Of a stretch of 64,000 nucleotides of DNA, positions 44,629 to 54,103 are shown piece after piece (within the stretch, counting starts at the first letter, position 1; each line of letters opens with the position of its first letter). The DNA is taken from the NCBI RefSeq assembly GCF_022808595.1, contig NZ_JAKUCN010000001.1, positions 682,001-746,000 of the forward strand, read 5' to 3'. The DNA comes from Microvirga solisilvae. GTDB taxonomy: Bacteria > Pseudomonadota > Alphaproteobacteria > Rhizobiales > Beijerinckiaceae. A model generated the notes under the pieces. The model ran no database searches. It had not been told where the DNA came from and worked only from the letters and a program-made list of their open reading frames with translations. Made by a program: the position numbers and the translations under genes.

Positions 44629-44904
44629 ATGGCTCTTCCTCCCGACAGCGGCGGCACTGTCATCCCTCCCAATGAAGCGGCCATCGTCACGGCCGGCAAC
44701 ATGACGGAGTTGGAACTCGTGCTGCCAGACATGGGCGACGAGGATCTTCCTGAAATCGCGATTTTCCTGGTGGCCTGCGCCATGCGCTTTCACAGCGACC
44801 CGAGCTTCGTTCAGGAGCAGCTGGAATGGCTCGTGCGCATGCACGATACCGAGGTCGACGAGGGTTTGAAGCCCGATCAGCTGAACTCAGCCAACGACGA
44901 CTGA
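44629..44904 (+). CDS. Small acidic protein, function unknown
   Basis: The 91-residue protein begins LPPDSGGTVIPPNEAAIVTA and continues with an acidic helical part (DMGDEDLPEIAIFLVACAMR) and EQLEWLVRMHDTEVDEG. It has no signal peptide or recognised domain. ATG 44629 follows AAAGG; ATG 44614 is equally possible and would add five residues. It converges with the L,D-transpeptidase gene, the stops lying 19 bases apart. Confidence 0.7.
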   Translation: MALPPDSGGTVIPPNEAAIVTAGNMTELELVLPDMGDEDLPEIAIFLVACAMRFHSDPSFVQEQLEWLVRMHDTEVDEGLKPDQLNSANDD

Positions 44905-44922
44905 CGAGGGCTGCCCGCGCCC

Positions 44923-45897
44923 TCAGTCTATAAAGACGACCCGCGTCCCCTTCTTGACCAACCCCGCTAGTTCCTCCACATCCCAATTCGTCAGCCGTAC
45001 GCAGCCATTGGAATAGACTTTGCCGACCTTCTCAGGTTCCGGCGTTCCATGAATGCCGAAGGACTCGACCGAGAGGTCGATCCATGTCGAGCCGACAGGA
45101 TTGTTCGGGCCAGGCTTGATCTCGAATTTTTGCTTCGCCTTCACACCTTTGAACGCATAATCGGGATTGTAGGTGTAGGTCGGATTACGTGCGACGGCTC
45201 GCACGGCGTGAGAACCGGAAGGCGCAGGCTTCTCGTCACTGCCGATCGAGGCCGGATAGGTCGCGATGATTTCACCATCCTTTCCGAGCACACGCAGAAT
45301 TCGATCGTTTTTGATGATCTCAATCTTCTCGATATCAATATGCTCCTTGCCTGCAGCCAACTTCACATTGGCGACGACAACGCTTTCCCCGGCTTGATCG
45401 AAGCGCTTTCCAGGGTTGAGCTCCTTCAGCAGATCGACATCCATGTGAAATTTCTCGGCCAGCAATTCCTCCGGACTGGAATAGGGCAGTCTCTCGAGCT
45501 CCGCCTGCTCCTCCATTTTTTCAGGGATAGCCGCAAACGGCCCTTTCACATCCTCGGCCGTGACGGTGTAGGTGATCAGCACCGGATCGACTGAGCCTTC
45601 GTTCAGCTTTGTCCAGAACTCTTTATCGAGCAAGCCGTCGGCTTTCAGGCCATGGGCCTTTTCGAAAGCCTTCATGGCGTTCTGCATATTCTCGCCATTA
45701 CGCCCATCGATGGCCCCAGGGGAGAATCTCGACCGGTCGAGCAGAACCTGTGCCTTGACGAGAACGGGACTGACATCGCTCCCTGATTTATCGGAGAAAT
45801 CCGCAGAGTTCACCGCCTCCAGATCCAGATTCTGAGGAGCGGCAGCAGCTCCTGTCACGCACAACAAGCCAAACACGGCACGCACCAGCACTTTCAT
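44923..45897 (-). CDS. L,D-transpeptidase (YkuD) with peptidoglycan-binding domain
   Basis: This 324-residue exported enzyme has a signal peptide (VLVRAVFGLLCVTGAAAA). A PG_binding_1-like domain (AQVLLDRSRFSPGAIDGR, AFEKAHGLKADGLLD) precedes a LysM-like segment (EELLAEKFHMDVDLLKELNPG). The catalytic YkuD domain ends with HGTPEPEKVGKVYSNGCVRL, containing the catalytic His and Cys of the SxGCxR motif. It forms 3-3 cross-links in peptidoglycan or attaches proteins to it. ATG 45897 begins the signal peptide; the frame starts seven codons earlier. Confidence 0.92.
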   Translation of the reverse strand: MKVLVRAVFGLLCVTGAAAAPQNLDLEAVNSADFSDKSGSDVSPVLVKAQVLLDRSRFSPGAIDGRNGENMQNAMKAFEKAHGLKADGLLDKEFWTKLNEGSVDPVLITYTVTAEDVKGPFAAIPEKMEEQAELERLPYSSPEELLAEKFHMDVDLLKELNPGKRFDQAGESVVVANVKLAAGKEHIDIEKIEIIKNDRILRVLGKDGEIIATYPASIGSDEKPAPSGSHAVRAVARNPTYTYNPDYAFKGVKAKQKFEIKPGPNNPVGSTWIDLSVESFGIHGTPEPEKVGKVYSNGCVRLTNWDVEELAGLVKKGTRVVFID

Positions 45898-45977
45898 CGC
45901 CGACTCCAAAAGCACCATATCAGGATGAGGCGGATAATTCTGTCAAAGACGAAAGGCGCCGGTGCGTTCCCGGAGCC

Positions 45978-46757
45978 TTACTGACAAATGCGGTAATCAG
46001 CCTTGCGCTTTCTCATGTCGAGATGAAGATGATCGCCATGAGCGCTATCCGATCCAGGTCCCAGCACTGTCGTGAAGATGGCGCAGGCTTCCTTCTGGAC
46101 CGCCGATTGAAATGCCGCCTCTGGGGAACCTTCCGTCTGGAATTTAATGCCTACCGGCGCCCGCTTGTCGAACTCGAAACCCATCACATCGACGCCATTA
46201 CCGAAAGCATGCTCGCTCAGCTTGCTGCCGGAGCGCTGATCGCGGCACTCGTAGGAGGTGCCAATCAGAAGCTTGGTCGGAGCGCTTTGAAGATGCTCGC
46301 TCGTGCGCGGCGCGACCACATCCTTCATCCAGCGTGCAAGGCCTTCGGCAAAGCTGCATTCCATCAGCGAGGCAGGCGAGACTTCGATGCCATCCGCAAG
46401 AGCCGAGACAGAGACAGGATTGTCGACCTTGCAGGCATTGTCCTGCACTGGCGGGCGCTTCTCGAAACGAAGTCCCAACTGAGTGAGGCGCTCGATGCAG
46501 GCTGCAGCCGCTTCTTCAGCTGCTGGGTCCTTCTCCTTAGCGGCCTCCTCGACAGAAGTCGGCTCGCGATTGTCCTCGGGCGGCGCAGGCCGATCTGGTC
46601 TTGGCGGCGGCAAGGGAGGCATCGGCGCCTGGGCCATACCGTTTTCGGCAATCATGAACATCGCCCCTGTTAGAAATAGAGACATGAGACGCCGCGATTG
46701 CAAGGAGCGCAGCGATATAATCTTCGAGGGGACAGTCGTTCCTGAAAACCTCACCAT
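45978..46757 (-). CDS. Extensin-like family protein
   Basis: The 259-residue protein has an N-terminal hydrophobic segment (LMSLFLTGAMFMIAENGMAQ), a Pro-rich linker (PMPPLPPPRPDRPAPP) and the bacterial extensin-like C-terminal domain: ARWMKDVVAPRTSEHL, SKLSEHAFGNGVDVMGFEF and GDHLHLDMRKRK, with SEHAFGNAxD- and HGDHxHLD-like metal sites suggestive of D,D-peptidase relatives. Four cysteines may form disulfides. ATG 46757 is preferred over 46685. The frame upstream to 47018 overlaps the opposite gene and is not used. Confidence 0.85.
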   Translation of the reverse strand: MVRFSGTTVPSKIISLRSLQSRRLMSLFLTGAMFMIAENGMAQAPMPPLPPPRPDRPAPPEDNREPTSVEEAAKEKDPAAEEAAAACIERLTQLGLRFEKRPPVQDNACKVDNPVSVSALADGIEVSPASLMECSFAEGLARWMKDVVAPRTSEHLQSAPTKLLIGTSYECRDQRSGSKLSEHAFGNGVDVMGFEFDKRAPVGIKFQTEGSPEAAFQSAVQKEACAIFTTVLGPGSDSAHGDHLHLDMRKRKADYRICQ

Positions 46758-46908
46758 GCCTGTCAACGAACCTTGGCAGGCAAGCGTTCCGTTCATCCTT
46801 TGGAGTGGCTTGCAGCCGCCTTGAGCCGCACCACTTCTTTCTTGATCCCTGGAGAGTGCCCTCTCGCAGCGGCCCATGGCGCCTCGTTTCGGAAAGGAAG
46901 GACGCATG

Positions 46909-47286
46909 ATGAGTCTGATCCCATTCCCATCCACTGGATACAATGGAGAGTTGGAGTCAGGTCCGACGCTGCACGATCTGCAAGAAAGCCACTGCACGAA
47001 ACGCGTGGCAGAGCTCAAGGCGGAGGTAGAGCGGCTCAGGCAGCAACTCAGGGAAACAGAAGAGGCGCTGGAACGGGAACAGGCCCGCTTGCCAGAAATC
47101 GGCGAGTTCGTACGCTGCCCCCTGACCGGCTTCTTCGGTCAGGTTACCAAGATCACCCCACGCACCTATGGCCGTCCCTGGGTCGAGATCCTGCTCTATC
47201 TCGGCAAAGGCATGCCAGGCCACGTCAACATCGATCTGTTCGGCAATTGGGAGCTGATGGACCAGCCTTCCGAGGACGATCAATAA
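46909..47286 (+). CDS. Hypothetical protein with coiled coil and SH3-like end
   Basis: The 125-residue protein has a coiled coil in the first half (RVAELKAEVERLRQQLRETEEALEREQ, in part) and a beta-rich second half (FVRCPLTGFFGQVTKITPRT, WVEILLYLGKGMPGHVNIDL). No known family was recognised. ATG 46909 or 46906 follows AAGGA. It is divergent from the extensin-like gene. Confidence 0.7.
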   Translation: MSLIPFPSTGYNGELESGPTLHDLQESHCTKRVAELKAEVERLRQQLRETEEALEREQARLPEIGEFVRCPLTGFFGQVTKITPRTYGRPWVEILLYLGKGMPGHVNIDLFGNWELMDQPSEDDQ

Positions 47287-47364
47287 CCCGCCATCGAAGC
47301 AGGCTCATTCATGCGAGCCTGCCAGCCATTCAATCCGTATTTGTCCGAAACGGCCTGACGGCGC

Positions 47365-47685
47365 TCAATGCGCCATGACGACCTGCGCCTCTTCCCGAAG
47401 GGGAGAACTTCCAGCCCCGAATGTCGGATCCGCATGACGCTCGCCCGAACGCACGACCTGGGTCGGCTCATAGGACTGCGTTACGAAACGAGGGCGGTTG
47501 CGCAGGTCCATGAGCGCGCGCAGCTCTGTCGCCGGCAAGTCCATAGGCTTGGCATCCCGCCACCGCCTGCGGAATTTCGGCTGTTTCGAGAAGAGGCTCC
47601 AGGAGCTCTTCACCTCCTCTTCCACCTGCAAAATGATCCGTCCGGAAAACGATTTCCGGAGATTGAAGCGCCCCGTCAAAGCCAT
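47365..47685 (-). CDS. Small hypothetical protein
   Basis: The 106-residue basic protein begins ALTGRFNLRKSFSGRIILQVEEEVKS and contains RRRWRDAKPMDLPATELRALMDL. It has no signal peptide. ATG 47685 follows AAGGA at eight bases. The open frame extends upstream to 47880 without a better start. The opposite-strand frames here are poorer, so this strand is chosen, but function is unknown. Confidence 0.65.
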   Translation of the reverse strand: MALTGRFNLRKSFSGRIILQVEEEVKSSWSLFSKQPKFRRRWRDAKPMDLPATELRALMDLRNRPRFVTQSYEPTQVVRSGERHADPTFGAGSSPLREEAQVVMAH

Positions 47686-47925
47686 TGTTACTATCCTTGG
47701 GAATGTGGATCTTCGTCCGAGGGATGTTCTAGCGTGTCTCGGTCGCCAAAGCCTTAAGGCACAAGGTAAATGGATTGTCAGACGCATCATTCTTGGGCTT
47801 GAGAACGGTTTTTCGCCGCAATCCACAGGGCGAAGATCTGCGTTTTCAGGCGCGGGAGTCGTCGCGGACTTTGCCGGCATCGTTTAACTTTCCCGGATGG
47901 TCTTAAGCCCGCATGGAGAAAAGGC

Positions 47926-49407
47926 ATGTCTCATTTTCTCGGCATCGATGTCGGAACGTCCGCGATCAAGGCGCTGATCGTCGATGATCGGCAGGCTGTC
48001 GTCGCCGAGGCGGACATTCCCCTCGACATCGCGCGTCCACGAAATCTTTGGTCGGAGCAGGATCCCGAGAGCTGGTGGCAGGCAGTCCAAGCGGCTGTCG
48101 ATGAATTGCGAAGCAAGGCTTCATCAGCTTTCGCCGAAATCAAAGGCATCGGACTCTCGGGTCAGATGCATGGCGCCGTGCTCCTCGACGAAAGCGAGCG
48201 CCCCCTGAGGCCTGCTATTCTCTGGAACGATGGCCGCTCCTTCCAGGAGGCGGAGGAGCTCGGGCGGCAATATCCCGATCTCTCGCGAGCCATGGGCGTG
48301 ATCCCGATGCCGGGCTTCACGGCCCCCAAGCTTCTCTGGCTCGCGCGCCATGAGCCGGAGATATTCCGGGCGGTGAGAAAGGTGGTTCTGCCGAAGGACT
48401 ACATTCGCCTGAAGTTGACCGGAGCCTGCGTGACGGAGATGTCCGATGCTGCCGGCACCTGGTGGCTCGACGAGGCAGCGCGCGATTGGTCGGACGCCAC
48501 GCTCGCAGCGACGGGGCTGAACCGTTCCCACATGCCCAAACTGGTGGAAGGTTCGAGTCCCTCCGGCATGTTGCGCGGCGAGCTTGCGAAGGCATGGGGC
48601 CTGAGTGGCGCCATCGTCGTCGCCGGTGGCGCGGGCGATGCTGCGGCCGGGGCGGTCGGGCTTGGAGCCGTCGAGGACGGCTCTGCCTTCATTTCTCTTG
48701 GCACGTCGGGGCAGCTCTTTGTCACTACACGCCATTTCAAGCCCAAGCCGGAAGCACTGGTTCATTCCTTCTGCCACGCCATTCCGGATCGCTGGTTCCA
48801 GATGGCGGCAATGCTGAATGGGGCGAGCTGCCTTGCGTGGGCTGCAGGATTGCTCAAAGGCAATATCGTTGAACTTCTGCAGCAGACCGAAGAGGCCTAT
48901 CGCGCTCCGTCCCCCCTGCTCTTTCTCCCCTACCTCGCCGGTGAGCGCACACCTCATAACGATCCCCATGCGCGTGGCGTGTTCTTCGGATTGTCGCCGG
49001 ACACGCGCCAGACCGATCTCGTGCAGGCTGTCCTGGAAGGCGTCGCCTTCAGCTTCGCCGACGCCAAAACATGCCTTGAGCAGGCCGGAACACAACTCTC
49101 CTCCGCCGGGCTGATTGGCGGCGGATCGCGCAGCCGCTTCTGGGCACAGATATTCGCCAATGTCCTCGACATCCCCCTCATACGCTACCAGGGCAGCGAC
49201 AAAGGGCCCGCCTTCGGAGCCGCGCGGCTGGCGCGGCTCGCAGCAACCGGCGAGGCACCGGAGACGATCTGCACACCGCCTGCCGTGCTGGAGAGAATCG
49301 CGCCGGAACCGCGCTCCGTCGAACTCTATGCTCCACGCATCGAGGCCTTCCGCCGACTCTATCGCGCCCTCAAGCCGGAGTTCAGTCAGGCCTTGAGCGG
49401 CAATTGA
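47926..49407 (+). CDS. xylB: Xylulokinase
   Basis: This 493-residue FGGY-family kinase phosphorylates D-xylulose to xylulose 5-phosphate. It starts FLGIDVGTSAIKALIVDD (phosphate 1 motif) and has GIGLSGQMHGAVLLDE, PAILWNDGRS, LPKDYIRLKLTG and GGGSRSRFWAQIFANVL. The SGQMHG and ILWNDGR segments are XylB-like rather than glycerol kinase-like. It opens a plus-strand sugar operon with an ABC transporter 80 bases downstream, suggesting pentose or pentitol use. Confidence 0.92.
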   Translation: MSHFLGIDVGTSAIKALIVDDRQAVVAEADIPLDIARPRNLWSEQDPESWWQAVQAAVDELRSKASSAFAEIKGIGLSGQMHGAVLLDESERPLRPAILWNDGRSFQEAEELGRQYPDLSRAMGVIPMPGFTAPKLLWLARHEPEIFRAVRKVVLPKDYIRLKLTGACVTEMSDAAGTWWLDEAARDWSDATLAATGLNRSHMPKLVEGSSPSGMLRGELAKAWGLSGAIVVAGGAGDAAAGAVGLGAVEDGSAFISLGTSGQLFVTTRHFKPKPEALVHSFCHAIPDRWFQMAAMLNGASCLAWAAGLLKGNIVELLQQTEEAYRAPSPLLFLPYLAGERTPHNDPHARGVFFGLSPDTRQTDLVQAVLEGVAFSFADAKTCLEQAGTQLSSAGLIGGGSRSRFWAQIFANVLDIPLIRYQGSDKGPAFGAARLARLAATGEAPETICTPPAVLERIAPEPRSVELYAPRIEAFRRLYRALKPEFSQALSGN

Positions 49408-49489
49408 AAGTGATCCGGCCGGCCCTAATCTTCCCTCATCCTGAATAACAAGCCGCCTCATGCGAAGGCAGGCACGTCAGGGAGGGCCC

Positions 49490-51019
49490 ATGACAGGATC
49501 ATCACCGATCCTCGAAATGTCCGGGATCTCGAAAACATTTCCGGGCGTGAGAGCGCTCTCCGACGTTTCGCTCAACGTCTATCCCGGTGAGATCCACGCT
49601 CTCATGGGCGAGAATGGGGCCGGCAAGTCGACCCTCATGAAGATCCTTTCCGGCGCCTATCAGGCCGATGGCGGCGGCGAGATCCGCATCGACGGCAAGC
49701 CTGTGGCGATCAACGGCCCCCTCTCCGCTTTGCATCACGGCATCGCAACGATTTACCAGGAGCTTTCCCTCGCGCCCAACCTGTCGGTCGCCGAGAACAT
49801 GCTCCTGGGCCGAGAGAAGAGACGCGGCCCAATAATCGACCGCGGCTCGATGGAGGAAGCCTGCCGCACCGTGCTCAAGAGGCTGGGTGTCACTTTCGGC
49901 TCGTCGACCAAGGTGAGTGAACTGTCGATGGCCGAGCGGCAATTGGTGGAAATCGCCCGCGCGCTGATCGCCAATGCGCGCATCCTGATTATGGATGAGC
50001 CGACGACCTCTCTGTCCTCCCGAGAAACGGAAGCGCTCTTCGCGCTCGTGCGGCAGCTTCGGACGGACGGCATGGCGATCATCTATATCAGCCATCGCAT
50101 GGCCGAGGTCTACGAGCTCGCCGACAGGGTCTCCGTATTGCGGGACGGCACCTATGTGGGAACACTGGAGCGTGAGGAAATCTCTGCCGACCGACTGGTG
50201 CGCATGATGGTGGGGCGCGACCTGTCCTCATTCTACAAGAAGAACCACGACGCGAAAGGCAGCCGCGGCCCTGTGATCCTCTCCGTCCGCAACATGGGTG
50301 ACGGGCAGCGTGTCCATGATTGCTCCTTCGACCTTCATCAGGGCGAGACACTTGGCATTGCGGGGCTCGTAGGAGCCGGACGGACGGAGCTTGCGCGCCT
50401 GATCTATGGAGCCGACCGCCGCACCATTGGCGACATCACCCTTCAGGGAAAGCCCCTTTCAATTCGTCGCCCCGAGGACGCCATCGAGGCAGGCGTCGTC
50501 TATCTGACCGAGGACAGAAAACATCTGGGCCTGTTTCTCGACATGACCGTGCGCGAGAACGTGAATCTCAACGTGCTCGGCCGGGATGCGCGCAAGGGCA
50601 AAATCCTGAACCTCAGGGCCGCCAGGGAGCGGGCCGCGGGAGCGATCAAATCGCTTGGCATCCGCGTCGCCGGAGACATCGTGCCCGTGGGTACCCTCTC
50701 CGGCGGCAACCAGCAGAAGGTTCTGCTTTCCCGTCTGCTGGAAACCCGGCCCCGTGTTCTCATCCTCGACGAACCAACGCGCGGTGTCGATATCGGCGCA
50801 AAATCCGAAATCTACCGTCTGATCGACGAACTCGTGCGCCGTGGCGTCGGCGTCATCGTCATTTCCAGCGAACTCCCCGAGATCGTCGGCATCTGCGACC
50901 GCGTCCTGGTGATGCGCGAGGGACGGATTGCAGGCGAGGTCGGGGGGATCGGCCATCCGCCCATATCGCAGGAAAACATCGTCGCCATCGCGACGGGCGT
51001 AAAGGAATCCGCCGCATGA
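49490..51019 (+). CDS. Ribose-type sugar ABC transporter, ATPase with two nucleotide-binding domains
   Basis: This 509-residue RbsA-like protein contains two ATPase domains. The first has Walker [13 protein letters not shown], signature [18 protein letters not shown] and Walker [11 protein letters not shown]. The second has the degenerate Walker [13 protein letters not shown], signature [15 protein letters not shown] and [10 protein letters not shown], as is normal for the CUT2 class. ATG 49490 follows GGAGGG; the frame runs from 49460. Its stop overlaps the permease start by ATGA. The sugar is not evident. Confidence 0.93.
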   Translation: MTGSSPILEMSGISKTFPGVRALSDVSLNVYPGEIHALMGENGAGKSTLMKILSGAYQADGGGEIRIDGKPVAINGPLSALHHGIATIYQELSLAPNLSVAENMLLGREKRRGPIIDRGSMEEACRTVLKRLGVTFGSSTKVSELSMAERQLVEIARALIANARILIMDEPTTSLSSRETEALFALVRQLRTDGMAIIYISHRMAEVYELADRVSVLRDGTYVGTLEREEISADRLVRMMVGRDLSSFYKKNHDAKGSRGPVILSVRNMGDGQRVHDCSFDLHQGETLGIAGLVGAGRTELARLIYGADRRTIGDITLQGKPLSIRRPEDAIEAGVVYLTEDRKHLGLFLDMTVRENVNLNVLGRDARKGKILNLRAARERAAGAIKSLGIRVAGDIVPVGTLSGGNQQKVLLSRLLETRPRVLILDEPTRGVDIGAKSEIYRLIDELVRRGVGVIVISSELPEIVGICDRVLVMREGRIAGEVGGIGHPPISQENIVAIATGVKESAA

Positions 51020-52047
51020 CACTCCCCAACGAGACAAGCGCATCCGTTCAGACCTCTGGAGCAGCGGGAGTCGACGCTGGGACGCGCAGCCTGCAGAAGC
51101 GCCTCGCCTGGCGCTCCACCCTTCAGGCCATCGGCATGCTGCCGGTGCTGATCATTCTCGGCATCGCTTTTGAACTCATGTCCGGGCGCTTCATGAGCGT
51201 CCAGAATATTTCCATCGTGGCTCAGCAGGCGTCGATCAACATCGTTCTCGCCGCCGGTATGACCTTCGTCATCCTCACAGGCGGCATCGACCTGTCGGTC
51301 GGCTCGATCCTCGCAGCCGCCGCCATGGTGGCAATCCTCGGTTCACAGATACCCGAATGGGGCATGCTCGGCATTCCGGCGGCCCTGCTGATGGGGCTTG
51401 CCCTGGGCTTCATCAACGGCGCGCTCATCGCCTTCGTGCGGCTGCCGCCCTTCATCGTCACCCTTGGCTCATTGACCGCTGTGCGCGGCTTCGCACGCCT
51501 ACTCGGCAACGACACGACCCAGTTCAACCCCCAACTCCCCTTCGCCTTCATCGGCAACGGCTATGTCTTCGGAGTGCCATGGCTGGTGGTGATCGCCTTC
51601 GTGGTGGTGCTGGTCTCCTGGTTCATCCTGCGGCGTACGGTGCTCGGCGTTCACATCTATGCGGTCGGCGGCAATCCGGATGCGGCGCGTCTCACCGGCA
51701 TCAAGGTCTGGGCCGTATTGCTCTTTGTCTATTGCGCCTCGGGCCTGACCAGCGGCCTAGGCGGCGTGATGTCGGCGGCGCGCCTTTACGCCGCCAACGG
51801 CCTGCAGCTCGGCCAATCCTACGAGCTCGACGCCATTGCCGCTGTCATTCTCGGCGGCACGAGCTTCGTGGGCGGCATCGGCTCGATCTGGGGCACGCTT
51901 ATCGGCGCGCTCATCATCGCCGTTCTGTCTAATGGCCTCATTCTCGTCGGTGTTTCCGACATCTGGCAGTTTATCATCAAGGGCCTCGTCATCATCGGCG
52001 CGGTGGCCCTCGACCGCTATCGCCTGAAAGGTTCCGCGCGCACCTGA
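51016..52047 (+). CDS. Ribose-type sugar ABC transporter permease
   Basis: This 343-residue RbsC-like protein has about ten membrane segments. It includes the CUT2 signature [19 protein letters not shown] and [20 protein letters not shown]. The N-terminal 40 residues are polar and Ser/Thr-rich. Its ATG overlaps the ATPase stop (ATGA), implying coupled translation. The binding-protein gene follows after 84 bases that contain a GC-rich hairpin. Confidence 0.93.
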   Translation: MTLPNETSASVQTSGAAGVDAGTRSLQKRLAWRSTLQAIGMLPVLIILGIAFELMSGRFMSVQNISIVAQQASINIVLAAGMTFVILTGGIDLSVGSILAAAAMVAILGSQIPEWGMLGIPAALLMGLALGFINGALIAFVRLPPFIVTLGSLTAVRGFARLLGNDTTQFNPQLPFAFIGNGYVFGVPWLVVIAFVVVLVSWFILRRTVLGVHIYAVGGNPDAARLTGIKVWAVLLFVYCASGLTSGLGGVMSAARLYAANGLQLGQSYELDAIAAVILGGTSFVGGIGSIWGTLIGALIIAVLSNGLILVGVSDIWQFIIKGLVIIGAVALDRYRLKGSART

Positions 52048-52052
52048 GACAG

Positions 52053-52099
52053 GTGCCGCCCGGTTACGGCGCCCGGGTTTGGTCGGCCCGGCGCGGCAC
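52053..52099 (+). promoter_or_regulatory. Intercistronic hairpin between permease and binding-protein genes
   Basis: GTGCCGC (52053-52059) and GCGGCAC (52093-52099) close a long GC-rich hairpin. It has no T-run. Such hairpins can protect the downstream binding-protein mRNA. That role is inference. Confidence 0.4.
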
Positions 52100-52131
52100 A
52101 ACGAAGACCGAAAAGACGTGGAGGAAAGCAC

Positions 52132-53070
52132 ATGAAGCGTATTCTTCTGGCGGCCGTTGCCGCAGTCGCACTCACTGCCGGCGGCGCCGAGGCTAAAGAC
52201 CTGAAGTCCATCGGCATCTCGCTCGGTTCCATGGGCAACCCGTTCTTCGTGGCGCTGGCGCGTGGCGCGGAAGCTGAGGCCAAGAAAATCAATCCGAACG
52301 TGAAGGTGACGGCGGTCGGCTACGATTACGACCTCAACAAGCAATTCACCCAGATCGACAATTTCATCGCCGCCGGCGTCGACATGATCCTGCTAAACCC
52401 CGGCGATCCGAACGCGGTGGAGCCCGCCATCAAGAAGGCGCAGGCCGCAGGAATCATGGTCGTCGCGGTCGATACGGCAGCCAAGGGCGCCGATCTCACT
52501 GTCACCACGGACAACGTTCAAGCCGGTCAGATCGCCTGCCAGTACATCGTCGACAAGCTGCAAGGCAAAGGCAACGTGATCATCCAGAACGGCCCGCAGG
52601 TCTCGGCTGTGATCGACCGGGTGAAAGGCTGCAAGGAAGTCTTCGCCAAGAACAGCGGCATCAAGGTTCTATCGGATGACCAGGACGCCAAAGGCTCCCG
52701 CGAAGGCGGCCTTCAGGTCATGCAGAGCCACCTGACGCGCTTCCCGGACATCAATGCGGTCTTCGCGATCAACGATCCGCAGGCCATCGGCACGAACCTG
52801 GCCTCCAAGCAGCTCAACCGGAACAACATCATCGTCACCTCGGTCGATGGCGCACCGGATATCGAGGCGGCTTTGAAGGACACCGGCAGTCCCATGATCC
52901 AGGCCTCCTCGAGCCAGGATCCTTACGCGATGGCACAGCTCGCCGTCCGCTTGGGCAACGACGCCATGAACGGCAAAAAGCCTGAGAACACGGTGACGTT
53001 AATGCCCTCGAAACTGATCACGCGCGAGAACGTGGGTCAGTATCAGGGCTGGTCCGCACCCCGCTCCTGA
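52132..53070 (+). CDS. Periplasmic sugar-binding protein of the ABC transporter
   Basis: This 312-residue RbsB-like class I periplasmic binding protein has a signal peptide (ILLAAVAAVALTAGGAEAK) and the core SIGISLGSMGNPFFVALARG, AAGVDMILLNPGDPNAVEPA and VFAINDPQAIGTNLA. It starts after GGAGGA. It is the ligand-capturing component for the ATPase and permease upstream. A strong hairpin (53090-53114) follows, consistent with high expression. Confidence 0.93.
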   Translation: MKRILLAAVAAVALTAGGAEAKDLKSIGISLGSMGNPFFVALARGAEAEAKKINPNVKVTAVGYDYDLNKQFTQIDNFIAAGVDMILLNPGDPNAVEPAIKKAQAAGIMVVAVDTAAKGADLTVTTDNVQAGQIACQYIVDKLQGKGNVIIQNGPQVSAVIDRVKGCKEVFAKNSGIKVLSDDQDAKGSREGGLQVMQSHLTRFPDINAVFAINDPQAIGTNLASKQLNRNNIIVTSVDGAPDIEAALKDTGSPMIQASSSQDPYAMAQLAVRLGNDAMNGKKPENTVTLMPSKLITRENVGQYQGWSAPRS

Positions 53071-53089
53071 AGTCATTGAGCCTGATCGT

Positions 53090-53114
53090 GCGGCGCCGGG
53101 ACCTCCGGCGCCGC
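53090..53114 (+). terminator. Partial terminator / stabilising hairpin after the binding-protein gene
   Basis: GCGGCGCCGG and CCGGCGCCGC form a perfect 10-bp stem with loop GACCT, followed by TTCTT. The kinase gene starts 21 bases later, so it probably attenuates rather than fully stops transcription. Confidence 0.65.
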
Positions 53115-53134
53115 TTCTTATAGGGAGCCCAAGG

Positions 53135-54085
53135 ATGATCTTGGTTTGCGGCGAAGCGCTGATCGACCTCTTTATCGGAGCGCCCTCACCCACCGGGCTA
53201 TCGGCGGAAGCCGTCGCAGGCGGTTCTCCTTTCAACGTCGCCATCGGCATCGGCCGCCTCGGACGGTCGTCGGGTTTCCTTTCTACCCTGTCACAGGATT
53301 CTTTCGGCACGTTCCTGGCGGGCAAGCTCGCCGATGCGGGTGTAACCCCGGCCTATATCCAGCGCTGCCCTAACCCAACGACGCTCAGCGTCATCGCCAC
53401 CAGCGCGAGCGGCGAGCCGCAATATTCCTTTTATGCTCCTGATGCTGCCGATCGCGCGCTTGAGCCCGAAGCTCTGCCATCGCAATTGCCATCCGACGTC
53501 AAAGCCATCGCTGCCGGTTCCTACGCGCTCGGTGTCGAGCCCATCGCCAGCGCCATCGAGACCCTGCTGAAGCGTGAAGCCGGATCGCGTGTGATCTCGC
53601 TCGATCCCAATGTCCGTCCCCGCGTCGTCGGCGATCTGAAGGCCTATCGTGAAAGGTTCGAGCGGCTTCTTGCCCATGCCACCATCGTCAAAGCCAGCGA
53701 CGAGGACATCCATATGCTCTATCCCGATGCGGACCTCGTGGCTGCGGCACAGACCTGGCTGAAACTCGGCCCTGCCCTCGTCATCGTCACGCGCGGAGCG
53801 GAAGGGCCGCTGGCAGCCTTCGGCTCCTCCGTGATCGAGCGCCCCGCACCGCGCGTCGAGGTGGTCGACACGGTGGGCGCAGGTGATACGTTTCATGCGG
53901 GCCTGCTCTCATGGCTTGATGCGTACGACAGGCTCACGCCTGAAAGCGTTGCAAATCTGGACGAGGCGCAAGTCACCGAAGCTCTGGATTTCGCGGCCGC
54001 CGCCGCAGCCATCGTCTGCACGCGGCGGGGCGCAAACCCGCCGACCTGGGACGAAGTCATCCGTTTCATGGCCGAGCGCCGTTAA
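53135..54085 (+). CDS. PfkB-family sugar kinase, likely fructokinase
   Basis: This 316-residue kinase begins ILVCGEALIDLFIG, has AVAGGSPFNVAIGIGRLG and the PfkB signature DTVGAGDTFHAGLLSWL with the catalytic Asp. The starts ILVCGEALIDL and GGSPFNVAIG are typical of fructokinases. It lies 64 bases after the binding-protein gene and 18 bases before the AGE-family gene, so it could phosphorylate the fructose that an AGE-family mannose isomerase would produce. Confidence 0.88.
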   Translation: MILVCGEALIDLFIGAPSPTGLSAEAVAGGSPFNVAIGIGRLGRSSGFLSTLSQDSFGTFLAGKLADAGVTPAYIQRCPNPTTLSVIATSASGEPQYSFYAPDAADRALEPEALPSQLPSDVKAIAAGSYALGVEPIASAIETLLKREAGSRVISLDPNVRPRVVGDLKAYRERFERLLAHATIVKASDEDIHMLYPDADLVAAAQTWLKLGPALVIVTRGAEGPLAAFGSSVIERPAPRVEVVDTVGAGDTFHAGLLSWLDAYDRLTPESVANLDEAQVTEALDFAAAAAAIVCTRRGANPPTWDEVIRFMAERR

Positions 54086-54103
54086 AATTCGTCGGAGATC
54101 GAT